Below, piece after piece: positions 43,986 to 54,060 of a stretch of DNA of 64,000 nucleotides. Within the stretch, counting starts at the first letter, position 1. Every line of letters begins with the position of its first letter. The position numbers were made by a program, and so were the translations under genes. Origin of the DNA: Hirsutella rhossiliensis (lineage: Eukaryota; Ascomycota; Sordariomycetes; Hypocreales; Ophiocordycipitaceae); NCBI RefSeq assembly GCF_020360975.1, contig NW_025408669.1:2108001-2172000 (forward strand), in the 5' to 3' direction. A model generated the notes under the pieces. It did not search any database and was not told where the DNA came from. It saw nothing but the letters and a program-made list of their open reading frames with translations.

Positions 43986-46900
43986 CTTCTATAAGAGCAC
44001 TACTAAGAGGTACGGGCTAGTAAAGCACTTAGGTATATAGTACTAATATATTAGTAGGGTATTAGTAGGGAATCGTGCCTACCCCGCTTATATATTATAG
44101 ACTACTCGCTACCCCGATTAAAGAGGAAAAATCCCTCTTCTTATAAGCTTTAGTCTTATAATAAGGAGAATATAATATATATAGCGTAGTACCTCTAGCT
44201 ATCTCTACTACCTAACTAATCGTACCGTAATATATATTCCCTTATAATTTCTAAAGCTTCCCTTTTTAGTTACCTAGTAAAGATAGCTACTTAAAGAAGA
44301 CTATATAACGCTCTTATAGCGCGACGTAGTAGTTAACTAGTTAAGGCCTCTTTATTACGTATATCGAGTATCTACTTTGGAGATAAAGAATAAGAAGATA
44401 TATCCTTAAAATAGACCTTTACTATAGACGGCGTTATAACTATATCGAAGATATCGCTACCTATAGGCGTAAGATAACTATCTTATAAGGAAAAGCTTAC
44501 GGCCCTATAAGCGCGCGTTAAGGAGCTAGAGGAGACGAAACGCTTATAAGATCGCGTTATATAATTAAAGGAGGAAATTACTAAACGCGCTAATACTATC
44601 GCTATCTATTTAGGGAAGCGTCGATAGTCTTACTCCCTTAAATTAAACGGTAGTCGCAGTAGCGAGGTTAAGATTAAAAATATTGCTTAATTATCTTAAC
44701 CTATTAATATATAGAAATATCTAGACTAGACTTACGATCTAAAAGACGCCTTTAGGGCAGCGCCTAAACGTTTTTATCGCGACGAAATAAAGATCCTTTA
44801 CGCGGTAGATTATATATATAGCGACTATAAAGCGAGATAGCACCGATACCTTAAAGAATAAACGCCGATCGACTAGACTAAATATAGTATAGATTAGGTA
44901 TACTTTAAGGAATAGATACTTATCTTAATTAAGGATACTATAAATAAAGAGATACTATTAGCGATATAATTAAAGGAGGCTTATTAATAAGAAGGCTAGT
45001 CCCCCTTAGAGTTTAGCTTATACCTTAACTCCTTAAAGAGGTATTTCGAACGCTTATTAGAAAAAGCGCGTGCTCTTACGTTTTTCGCTAAGCTAGAGCT
45101 ATAACTTCGAGACTAAATTAACCTCTATTTAATACCTATTTATACCTACTAATAGGAAGAGCTTATATAAGTCGCTTAATAATATTAGGATACTACTATT
45201 AATAAGAGGCGACGTATTAATACTACTTCTACCCTTAGAGGAACTAGGAATAAAAGTAGTGCTATACCCCGAGGCGGTATATATAGGGGAAGGAATTAAA
45301 GAGGCCGATAAGCTAGGCCGAATCGTTAAAGAAATACTATTAATTCGACCGATAACTAGTAAGCTAGCGATATACCTACTAGGGGCTAAACTAAGGGACG
45401 TTATTAAGGAAGAGGATCTTTTACTCGATCGGGAATTATATATTTCTAATATAATAAGCTGGGATACCTATCTATAGAATATATTAATTCTCTAAAGGTA
45501 GAAACCCTAGTAAAGACTCTTAGACTTAATACTATAAAATAGGGAAAAAGTAAGATATCGGGGTAAACGCTTCTCCCTTAGTAAACTTAATACTTATAGG
45601 ATAGTTACTTAAAACTCCTATAATAATATTAAGGCAAAACCTTACTAAAGTCCCTATATACTTAAATACTTATAGTACTATTAACCTTATAGATATATAC
45701 TTTGCTTAATAGTAAGGATTACTATAAGTAGCGCTATTATACCCTAAGTTATTAAGGCTTAATAATAAGGTAAGGTATAGTATAAAGTATAGTTAGTGCC
45801 GCTCTAAATAATAGATATAAGGGGCACCGAAAAGACAATTACTTATTTCTATATTAGTACTAATAAGTTAACGCTAAACGATTAAGTACTAATCCTTTTA
45901 TTAGTTACTACCTTAGAGGATAAACGTATTTATATTATTCTATAGAAACGATAGTAGTAGTTTAAGTATTAACTAAGTAGCGAAACCTTATAGAACCCTT
46001 ATAGATTCCTTTAGGAATATAAGAATAAAGTAAGGGTATATATAATAGCGCTTAATCCTAAGCTAATCCTACTACTAGATAAAGATAAAGATAAAGGGAT
46101 TCTATAAGAAGAATAAGCCGAAATCCTACCGACTCTTTACTAGTTTAAAGATACCTTCTCGGCTAATAAATCCGATTTATTACTAGCTAAAAAGAGAACG
46201 GATTACTTAATTAATTTAATCCTTAATACGGAACCTCCTTATAGACTAATTTACCCTTTATTATAAAGGGAACTCTAAGTATTACGCGACTAGATCTAAG
46301 ATACGATAAAAAGGAAAATAATCTAGGAGTTAAAGAGCCTAGCTAAGGCGCCTATCCTTTTCGTTCTAAAAAAGGATAGTACCTTATAGCTATATATAGA
46401 CTACTAAGGACTTAACCGGGTTACGTAAAAGAATCGGTACCTTTTACCCCTTATTTCGGAGATTATTAACCGCTATTAAGGAGCTAAGTATTTTTCTAAG
46501 ATTAATATATAGAATACGTATTAACGTATTTAAATTTAAGAAGGAGATAAATAAAAGACCGCTTTTTAAACGCGTTATAGATATTTCGAATACCTAGTAA
46601 TGCCCTTTAAACTTACTAACGTACTAGCTATATTTTAGAGCTATATCTATTAGGCGCTTAAGGGGCTCGTAGATATAATCTATATAGTTTACCTTAACGA
46701 TATCTTTATATACTTTAAAACGAGAGAAGAATATACTAAATACTTAAGATAAGTAATAGAAAGGCTAAGGGCTATAGAGCTCTATATAAAACTATTAAAG
46801 TATATCTTTTATTAATAGTTAGTCGAGTTCCTTAGGTTTATATTATCTATTAATAAGGTATTAATAGACCCTCGATAGGTAGAGGCAATAGCCTAATAGC

Positions 46901-47744
46901 CTAAACCTATAACCTACTATAATATTTAGGTTTTCCTTAGGTTCTATAATTTTTACCGATAATTTATATATAGGTACTTAGGAGTTATAGCGCCCTTAAC
47001 TATATTACTAAAGGGGAGTAAGAATAAAAAGAAGCTAGGGAGTATAGAGCTAAACCTTATTAAAAGGGTAGCGTTTTAGGCTCTTAAGGATGCTTTTTAA
47101 GGAGCCTTACTCCTTTAATATTACAATCTAGAAAGACGTATTCGCATCGAAATAGATATATCGTAATTCGCGATAGTAAGGATTATCTCTTAACTTAATA
47201 ACGAAGGGCGTTATTATCCGATTATATTTTAGTTAAGGAAGTCTACTAGAGCCGAACTTAATTATAGTATTCTAGACTAAGAACTCTTCGCTATTATTAA
47301 GTTATTTAAATACTAGCGATATTATATTAAAGGGGCAGTATATAAAGTAAAGGTATTATTAAACTACTATAACCTCTAGACGTTTATATACTAGACCTCC
47401 TTAAATAGGAGGTAAGTAAGATAGTATATATATTTAGCACTATTCGACTTTATAATTAAGTATTATATAAGTAAATCTAACCTAGCGGACGCGCTATTAA
47501 GAATACTTAAATATAAGGGCGAGAAGCCCCTATCTACGGAACTATTACTAGAGCTATAAGCGAAACTAGCTAATATTAATACTATATCTATATAAAGAAA
47601 TAATAAGGCGTTTTTATAGGCAAGGAGATACTTAACCTTAAGTTAATATAAGCGTAGTAAAGTGCCTTTATATAAGGAAAATATATAAGCTTATCTATAG
47701 CGAAACTATAATAATTCGGGCGTAAGACCTAAATAATTAGCCGA
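43986..47744 (+). mobile_element. Ty3/gypsy element A, copy 2 (5' end to RNase H)
   Basis: Plus-strand gypsy relic: putative 5' LTR and leader (43,986 to about 44,400), gag (about 44,400-45,250; SPLEFSLYLNSLKRYFERLL), a protease/linker section containing a 72-codon open piece at 45,259-45,477, reverse transcriptase (about 46,120-46,990; APILFVLKKDSTL, YFEYLVMPFKLTNVLAIF) and RNase H (about 47,130-47,560). The RT active-site block reads VYLNDIFIYF at about 46,687-46,716: the first Asp of the YxDD box is Asn, as expected from a RIP G-to-A change. The copy ends at 47,744 where gypsy C begins; integrase is missing. Confidence 0.82.
45259..45477 (+). pseudogene. Open fragment of gypsy A, between gag and protease/RT
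   Basis: 72 codons without a stop, in line with the gypsy A polyprotein. No recognisable motif; kept as a relic of the element rather than a gene. Confidence 0.6.
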
Positions 47745-47942
47745 TATTATAGGGTAGGTAGAGGGTTATACTATAGGTACCTTCCGTTATATTATAATAA
47801 TAAGCTATATAGGATCTAACTATATACCGCGCCTACTACTACTAAATACGCGTTTATATATACGGCCTACCTTAACCCGTAACGCTTATTAGCTAAGGTC
47901 TAGGCTAATACCTAGACCTATACTAAGGGTAAATACCCTTAT
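47745..47942 (-). repeat. LTR of gypsy C (diverged copy of the gypsy B LTR)
   Basis: Begins TATTATAGGGTAGGTAGAGG, aligning base by base with the gypsy B LTR start TATCACGGAGTAGGTAGAGG, and shares the AATAAGCTATATAG core. The right border is approximate (near CCCTTATA). In the minus-strand sense of the element this is the 3' LTR. Confidence 0.65.
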
Positions 47943-48194
47943 ATAAGGTCCCCGCCCTTCTCTCTATAGGCGGTCCCTTATAACGTTAATCCTATACCTC
48001 GGCGCGCGGCTAAGAGGTAAATAACCTACTAGCGCGCTCCTATCGCTCTTTCCTCTTAACTATACTATTATTATTATTATTAGTAGTAGTAGCCGTAACT
48101 ATAACTATAAGTCTCCTAGCGCCTAGCTATGCGCTGCCGCCCGTATATAAGCTAACCCGTACCCCCGCTAGTTATTTAAATAATTTAATATATC

Positions 48195-49172
48195 CTCCCC
48201 CGCCTCGTCCTACTTTTCCGCTAAGATCGATAACTTCGTCGATCGCGCCCTCGCCTCGCCCGCTACCCTACCTACTACCCCCGCCGCCCTAGTCGCCCCT
48301 GCTGCCGCTCCGCGCTACCCGCTACCTGGCTTCTCGGCCGTTAACTTTACTGCCCGCGCCGCCGCCGCCCCCGCTACGCTCTCCGCTACCGGCCGCCGCG
48401 ATAACGCCGACGATAATAACGATAATAATAAGCGCGGGTCCTCGCCGCCCTCCTCTATAAGCCCCTCTACCCCTATTCTCGCGAGTATTATTAACTCCTT
48501 ATATTAGTATAAGCGCGCCGTGGCCTAAGGCGCTACCCGCGATTCCCCCTACGTACGGTATGCCTCGTAGTCCCTCCCCTATACCGACTAGGCCGGCCGC
48601 CCTTAGGGCAGCTGCTTCTTATACGCCCGGGCTAGCTACGTATATAAGGTTGCGCCGCCTATCCTTGCCCGTGCTGCCGTAGCTTAGAGCGCCGCGGAGC
48701 CGGGCAAGGACTAGAATAAGGCTAAGCGCGCTTAACCGCCGCCGCCGCCGCCACCGTAACTTACGGTTCCTGAGCGCCGCCCTCGTGCCAGCTGCAAGCC
48801 CTTTCCTATACTCTACGGCGCTAACTCTCTCTCTCTTAGGGGCACTATCGCCGCCGCCCTAGCCGCCCCCGCTACCTCTGCCGCCGCCGCCTCTACTACT
48901 ACCGGCACCGCCGCCGCCGCCGCCGCTGTCCCTAACGCCGCCGCTGTCGCCGCTTAGCTAGGTAGCCTAGAGGGCCGGATCCGCGCCCTCGAGGCCGGGG
49001 CCACGCCTTATACTAAGGAGGAGGATAAGGAGGAGGACGAGGAGGAGGATAAGGAGGAGGACGAGGAGGAGGATAAGGAGGAGGACGAGGAGGAGGATAA
49101 GGATAACCGTCTAGTAGTCGAGACCCCGCTAAAGAAGAAGGCCCGCTAGGCCTAGTCTATACGCCCTCGAGC
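48195..49172 (+). pseudogene. Antisense reading frame in gypsy C: Ala/Pro-rich protein with acidic repeats
   Basis: A single plus-strand frame of about 325 codons, opposite to pol, interrupted only by TAG/TAA at places that would be CAG/CAA before RIP and by no frameshift. The predicted chain begins around SAKIDNFVDRALASP, is Ala/Pro/Ser-rich, has a poly-Pro run near 48,740, and a coiled-coil-like LGSLEGRIRALEAG at about 48,961-49,002. It ends with an acidic tract (EEDKEEDE repeated) and a basic LKKKAR patch. The coiled-coil segment recurs in gypsy B (EGRLSAL). No family is recognised. It may be an accessory antisense ORF of the element; a chance frame in GC-rich DNA is the alternative. Confidence 0.5.
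49018..49104 (+). repeat. 24-bp tandem repeat encoding an acidic tract
   Basis: Three and a half copies of a 24-bp unit GAGGAGGATAAGGAGGAGGACGAG, in frame with the antisense reading frame (EEDKEEDE). Confidence 0.85.
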
Positions 49173-49399
49173 GCGCCCGTAAGGGCTAATACGATTTATT
49201 TATACTACCGCCGACCTAAGTGCGCCCTGCTTATTATCCGTAGTCGCGGTATCTATAACGTATACCCGTAGCTTACGCTAGCGTAGCGACCGCCGTAGGC
49301 CCGGTGCCCCGCCGCTTCCTTAGGGGCAGGGCGTGGTCTCCCCCGCGTCTTAGGGTACTAGCTACTTTATAGCTAGGGGGGTAGCTTCTCTCGCCGGGC

Positions 49400-50895
49400 C
49401 GTCGCTTTCTTCTACTAGCCTATAAAGGGCCTTAAACTTATTTAGAGCTACTACGCCCTCGAACTTAGAAGCTAGCTCCTACGTTAGGTCTTAGTATCTA
49501 CGCTACTTAACGAGGACTTTACGCCTCCTACCGCGGCCTACGTTCTTTTAATAGGCTACCTATAACTCCTCTACCGAGAACTCCTCCTCCCCCTTAATAA
49601 GGATAGCGGCTAGTTAGGGATCCGCTATCTCTTAGCCCGGTAAGGGGTCTATAGCGGCGCGATAAAGGAGGTCGACGTTAATCGTACTATAGATACTAGA
49701 GGCAGCCCTCTAGCTCTACGGTCTATAAACTTAGCACTTTCTTTACTATATACTTAGCGTATAGCTAGTCGAGCTTTTCTTAGCCTCGTCGACCTATAGT
49801 TAAGAGAGGTCTAATAGACCTTATCCCCTACCGAACCTATCTATAGATCCTCTGCTTATTACACCACCGCCTTAGTCCAGCGGTAGACGCTATCGAGGAT
49901 TAGTAGAACTCTCGAAACTTATTATAGCTTCTATATAAAGGCGGACGCCTTACCCTCTAAGGAGCTAGCTAGGTAGCGCCTACGCCTATATCTACGGTAA
50001 TAAAAGCTACGCTAACGGCGGTTCGAACTCATATAGCAGAAGGGGGGGATATACTAATAAATAAGTCTGACCCACCGTTAAGCGCTATCTAGGCTATAGG
50101 AAGCTACTTATCTTAGTCCGCTTAGTTACGGGCTATTACCCCTTAAAGGTAAGCTTAGACTTCCTAGTTAAGGCGTTTAGGCCCCCTATTAGTCTATAAG
50201 TAGTAGGCCGTACTTAGTAATTAAGTAACTTAGAGTAGCTTATAGAGGTACTACTAAAAGCGGCCGGTCTAATTAGTGCCCCTATTACTAGTAATCGAGG
50301 CTAGCTACTAGTAGAAGCGGGCGTAGTACTAGAGGAAGCGCTTAGTATAGGCCTCCGCTTTTATAGACGGTATTAGCTTTAGTACTACTTCCTTACTTAG
50401 ACGGTCCTTAATTACCTAGAGATTACGGTTACCGCCCGCTATAAGGAGGTCTATAACAAAGTCTATCTATATATATATATAGAACTAGTCGGAATTAGTA
50501 GTAACTTTAATAGCCCTCTTGCACTTACTAGATCTTTAAGCGGCCGTAGATATTATAGTTATAGAGGAAATAGGATATAATGAAAGTATGCGGCCAGTAA
50601 AAGTCCCGGCTAATTGCTACTAGTATGCCCTGCGGCCGGGATAGCCGAACGCTTAAGTTATGATTATCTATACGATCCGCCCTCTTAACCTATCCCGCCT
50701 CGATTCTCACAAGCCCAGCTACGGCCTCTATTATCTCCGGCGCGCCTAAGACCTATAGCCTAATTATAGCGGTAGGTAGCTATGGGGTTAATATAGTAGT
50801 CGCCTACTTAGACTTAAACTAAGGTAGTTAAGTAAGGCCGCCTTATACACGCGTACGCTCGATACGCAACGCATCTTATACCGCTAGCTAGTCCT
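49400..50895 (-). pseudogene. Gypsy C integrase C-terminal half and chromodomain relic
   Basis: On the minus strand the integrase C-terminal part reads (D)RFxxGDKVxLDLSN, KKLDxLYAKYTVKKV and VDLLYRAAIDPLPG (about 49,850-49,640). This is followed by a chromodomain at about 49,595-49,430: EEEFSVEEL, GRGRRRKVLVK-stop-RRY, DLT-stop-ELASKFEG and ALNKFKALYRLV. Two aromatic-cage/core Trp codons (VLVKW and DLTWE) are both TAG, exactly the RIP outcome for TGG. Upstream the catalytic core extends to 50,895, where the copia 3 LTR cuts it. The chromodomain marks the element as a chromovirus, a lineage whose integrase is guided to heterochromatin. Confidence 0.8.
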
Positions 50896-51182
50896 TATAA
50901 GGAACGGTGTTCCTACTATAAATAAAGCAGCTATAATATACTCTCGATTATATGTTTAATAAGTAGTATATTAATTATAGACAAAATCTTATCCTATAAA
51001 GTAAGAATCGCTCGTTATTTTCAGCATGTTATTACGATTAAACGGGTTGCCGGTTATCGTATAATCGGAATCGAAGGAATAGAGCCAGCTTAGAATACTA
51101 GCTAAGACCTCTTAAGAACACCGTAACGACTAACCTCTTTAAACATAAATATTAGTAGAACCAAGATACTTCTAGATTTACT
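50896..51182 (+). repeat. Copia LTR, 5' LTR of element 3
   Basis: 287-bp copy of the copia LTR, same start (TATAAGGAACGG) and same end (TCTAGATTTACT) followed by the CGAGGTATCACGG leader. Confidence 0.85.
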
Positions 51183-53034
51183 CGAGGTATCACGGAATTC
51201 CTTAGTCTTAGGGCTATACGGCAGCCTAAATCTAGTCCCGAAAGGTTCTTCCGTTTAGCTACAATTATCTATATAAGACAGTATGTCTACTAGTAGATAG
51301 ATAGAGAATTATTAACTTTAATACCTCTTCTATATACTAATATACTACTAATAAATTCCGTTAAAAATCCTACCTTATACTCCTTCTTCCCCTTTATTAC
51401 GTAGTCTTACGTGATTCCTTAATTTCCTAAAATTCCGCTTTTGCTTATATACCTTTAGAGGTTATAAGCCCGGCTTACCTTTGCCGGGAAATTAACTACT
51501 TATACCTTTGAAATTCCTCGTCGAAATATTTAATTAAAATTCTTTCAAATTCCCTAACTTCTTTTACCTTCGTACGCCTAAACTCCTGTCTAGACTTCTC
51601 TGATCCCTACGAACGAAATAATACTAAATTTATATAAAATAGGTAGATAGAAAGAATACGAATTACTTGATTTGGAGGAAATTTAAATTATACCTTATAG
51701 ACACGAGGATAGAAGCTATCCTTATAAAAGAAAAGCTTATTGCTGCTCTAGAGCAAGCAAATTATATATAGACTATAGAGGCTTTATCTATAATATTCCT
51801 TTAAGTCGAAGATAGTCCCTTAATATAAATTCGCATCTAAAAATACTAAAGAAGGGTGGATGAGCTTAAAAGCTATATAATCCGTCGAATTTTTCGTCGA
51901 ATTATCTGCTTATTAAGCAGTTTCTTAATCTTAGTCCTCGGACTTTAATTTAGAGAAATACCTTTATAAGGTAAAGGAAATCTATAAGGATTTAAAATCC
52001 TGTGAATATGAAATTCTAAGTTATTCTTATAGCATAGATTCTTAATTGCCTTAATAAGGAATTTAGAAGCTATATTATAAATACATGCAGAGCTCAGGTA
52101 TAATTCTACAATGTTTACCTTTGAAACCCTTTATAGCTAGTCTTTGTATTTATAAGCTAAGAATAGAGATATAGACGAATCTTGAGAAAGCCTTCTTAAT
52201 ATAAAGGAAGCCTTAGAAATCCTATAGAAATTCTACGGATACTCCTTATTATAAGGAATTAAAAACCAGGGCATTTTATAGTAATTGTTATAAATTATAC
52301 TAAATAAGTCTCGCTATTAGTATTAAATAAAGGAAAAGGACGATAGGACTCAATTTCTAAGAAGAAAATCTTCTTCTTCTTCTTTTTAGGAAGAAATCCC
52401 TCTAGTAGCATTTCTACTACCAATAAAAGAAGGAAGGCTGAATTACCGAGCTAGAGTCCGATTCTGAAGATAGTAATAAGGTCTTAAATATAGCTTTATA
52501 AGAAGAAAATATAGACCTAGATATCGACCTTATAGACTCTCTAGGCCCTGACCCTATATATATATCTAAGGATTTGAGGTAATTTTAACTCTATAATTAC
52601 CCCTATAGTAGAAGCTAATAAAGACTTTCTTTTAGGACCTCTAAAAGCCTTGATTCCTAGAATAAAGGAATTAGTCTTAAAGGTAAGAGAAGGAGGATTT
52701 CCTAGTTATAAGAATAAAAGGATCTTTAATTTTATATATAATACCGAGCTACTAAGCATATAGTATCTAATAAGAATTTCCTTATTAACTATAAAGAAAT
52801 TAAGTCTAAAGTTTGCTAGGGAAAAGCTTCCTTTATATTAGTAAAAAGGGGACTTAGTATTTAAGTTCCCGTATAGAGAAAAAGGTATATCCTTCGAGAC
52901 TACTTTTATATACCCGAATTAGGGGTAAATATACTATCCTAATCTTATTTTAATAATACCTATGCCTTAATAAGAGGAAATAAAGTCCTTTTATTAGATA
53001 ATAAGGCTAAGGTCCTTACTAAAGGATTTCTTAG
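51183..53034 (+). pseudogene. Copia element 3: leader, gag and start of pol relic
   Basis: Aligns with 35,920-37,775 of element 1 but carries many single-base deletions, often in short homopolymers or at CG steps, in addition to RIP stops. The UBN2 Gag segment (ELKSYI / LYKVKEIY) is still recognisable near 51,850-51,990. Ends with ...AAAGGATTTCTTAG at the insertion point of gypsy B. Confidence 0.78.
53030..53034. repeat. Target site duplication CTTAG (left)
   Basis: CTTAG precedes the gypsy B LTR start at 53,035 and is repeated at 58,958-58,962 after the other LTR. Uninterrupted copia 1 has a single CTTAG at the same place (about 37,751). Confidence 0.88.
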
Positions 53035-53217
53035 TATCACGGAGTAGGTAGAGGCGTGCGCGTAGGTGCCGTCCGTAGGATAATATTAACAAGCTATATA
53101 GAGCTCTTCTATACGCGGCTGGCCCGCCCCTATACTTACGGGATCCGGCCCTCCGCACGTGACTACACGGCTTAGGCCGCGCCCAAGCCCATCACCCACA
53201 ATAGTCAAAGACTTACA
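53035..53217 (-). repeat. Gypsy B LTR (3' LTR in the sense of the element)
   Basis: 183 bp, starts TATCACGGAG (TGTCACGG before RIP) and ends AAAGACTTACA. It pairs with 58,773-58,957. The minus-strand reading is TGTAAGTCTTTG...CGTGATA, so the TG...CA rule holds allowing for RIP. Confidence 0.88.
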
Positions 53218-53219
53218 CA

Positions 53220-54060
53220 ATGCCCTCGAGCGCGCGCAGTGCCGCCCTATTAACGGCTCCCGATAATTGCAGCGTGCCGCGGGCCTTCCCCCGCCCTTTC
53301 CCGTTACGGGGCCGGCCCCACAGCCCTATTATCCCCGCGCCCAGCCCGGCAGCCGGGACCCGGCCCACACTCGTCGGCCGCTAGCCGCTTAAATAGGGCG
53401 AACTTCATTATATGCGCCTCAGGTGCCGCGGCTGGTCCGGACTTTTAACCGCAGTAGTAGCATTAATAGGTAAGTTCCGCTCTACCCAGGGCGTTAGTCC
53501 GATCCTAGCTATGCGGGCCGCTCTATTAACGTATGCTCGCAGTAGTAGCGGCAATAGCAATAATAGCCCTAACAATAACAATAACTCTAACTAGTAAGTT
53601 CCGCGCCTGCTACACAGCGAGCCGGCCGCGCCATAGGCGGCGCCTCCCGTCCCGCTCGCTACGGCGTCGGCTTAGAAGGCCGGCTCGCACGGGCAGGCGC
53701 GGGGCTATAAGAAGCGCCACCGCCGCCGCCGCCTACCGTAACCTCCGCGCCCTCGAGCGATAGGGCCTTATGGTAAGTCCTACTCCGCTCCCTATTTCCG
53801 CCTCTAACGCACCCGGGCTAGGGACACTGCCTCTATCGCCTCATCGGCGGTCCCCGCTGCAGCTCCGCCTCCGCGCCACCGCCGCTGCCCTGCCGCCGCC
53901 GCTGGCCGCCGCCCTCTACCCCGGAGCCGCCGCCGCGACCGACTAGCTTACGGGCGAGGGCCGCCTTAGCGCCCTGAGACCGCCGCCGCCGCTTAATAAG
54001 AAGGAGGAGGCCAACGAGGACGACGATAACGAAGATAATAATAATAATAACGATATGGGC
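53220..54060 (+). pseudogene. Antisense region of gypsy B, counterpart of the gypsy C antisense frame
   Basis: Plus-strand region between the LTR and integrase. An ATG lies 3 bp inside the LTR border (53,220) and opens a Pro/Arg-rich frame to about 53,385; an open piece at 53,412-53,594 and another at 53,533-53,763 follow in a different frame, with repeated AGGTAAGTTCCGC sequences that look like splice donors (53,468 and 53,593). Near 53,890-54,055 the counterpart of the gypsy C coiled-coil (EGRLSAL) and acidic stretch (EEANEDDDNEDNNNNND) is seen. It is more damaged than in C. Confidence 0.42.

Larger units (their letters stand above)
47943..50895 (-). mobile_element. Ty3/gypsy chromovirus element C (3' half)
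   Basis: Minus-strand gypsy relic in which, from 50,895 downward, integrase is followed by a chromodomain, then about 1.4 kb with a plus-strand (antisense) reading frame, then the LTR at 47,942-47,745. Its 5' half is removed at 50,896 by the start of copia 3. GC content is much higher than in the copia copies, yet CpA/TpG are also rare, so RIP acted here too. Confidence 0.78.

Noticed and set aside
45259..45477. Open 72-codon frame as an independent gene
   Set aside because: It is collinear with the gypsy A polyprotein relic between gag and RT.
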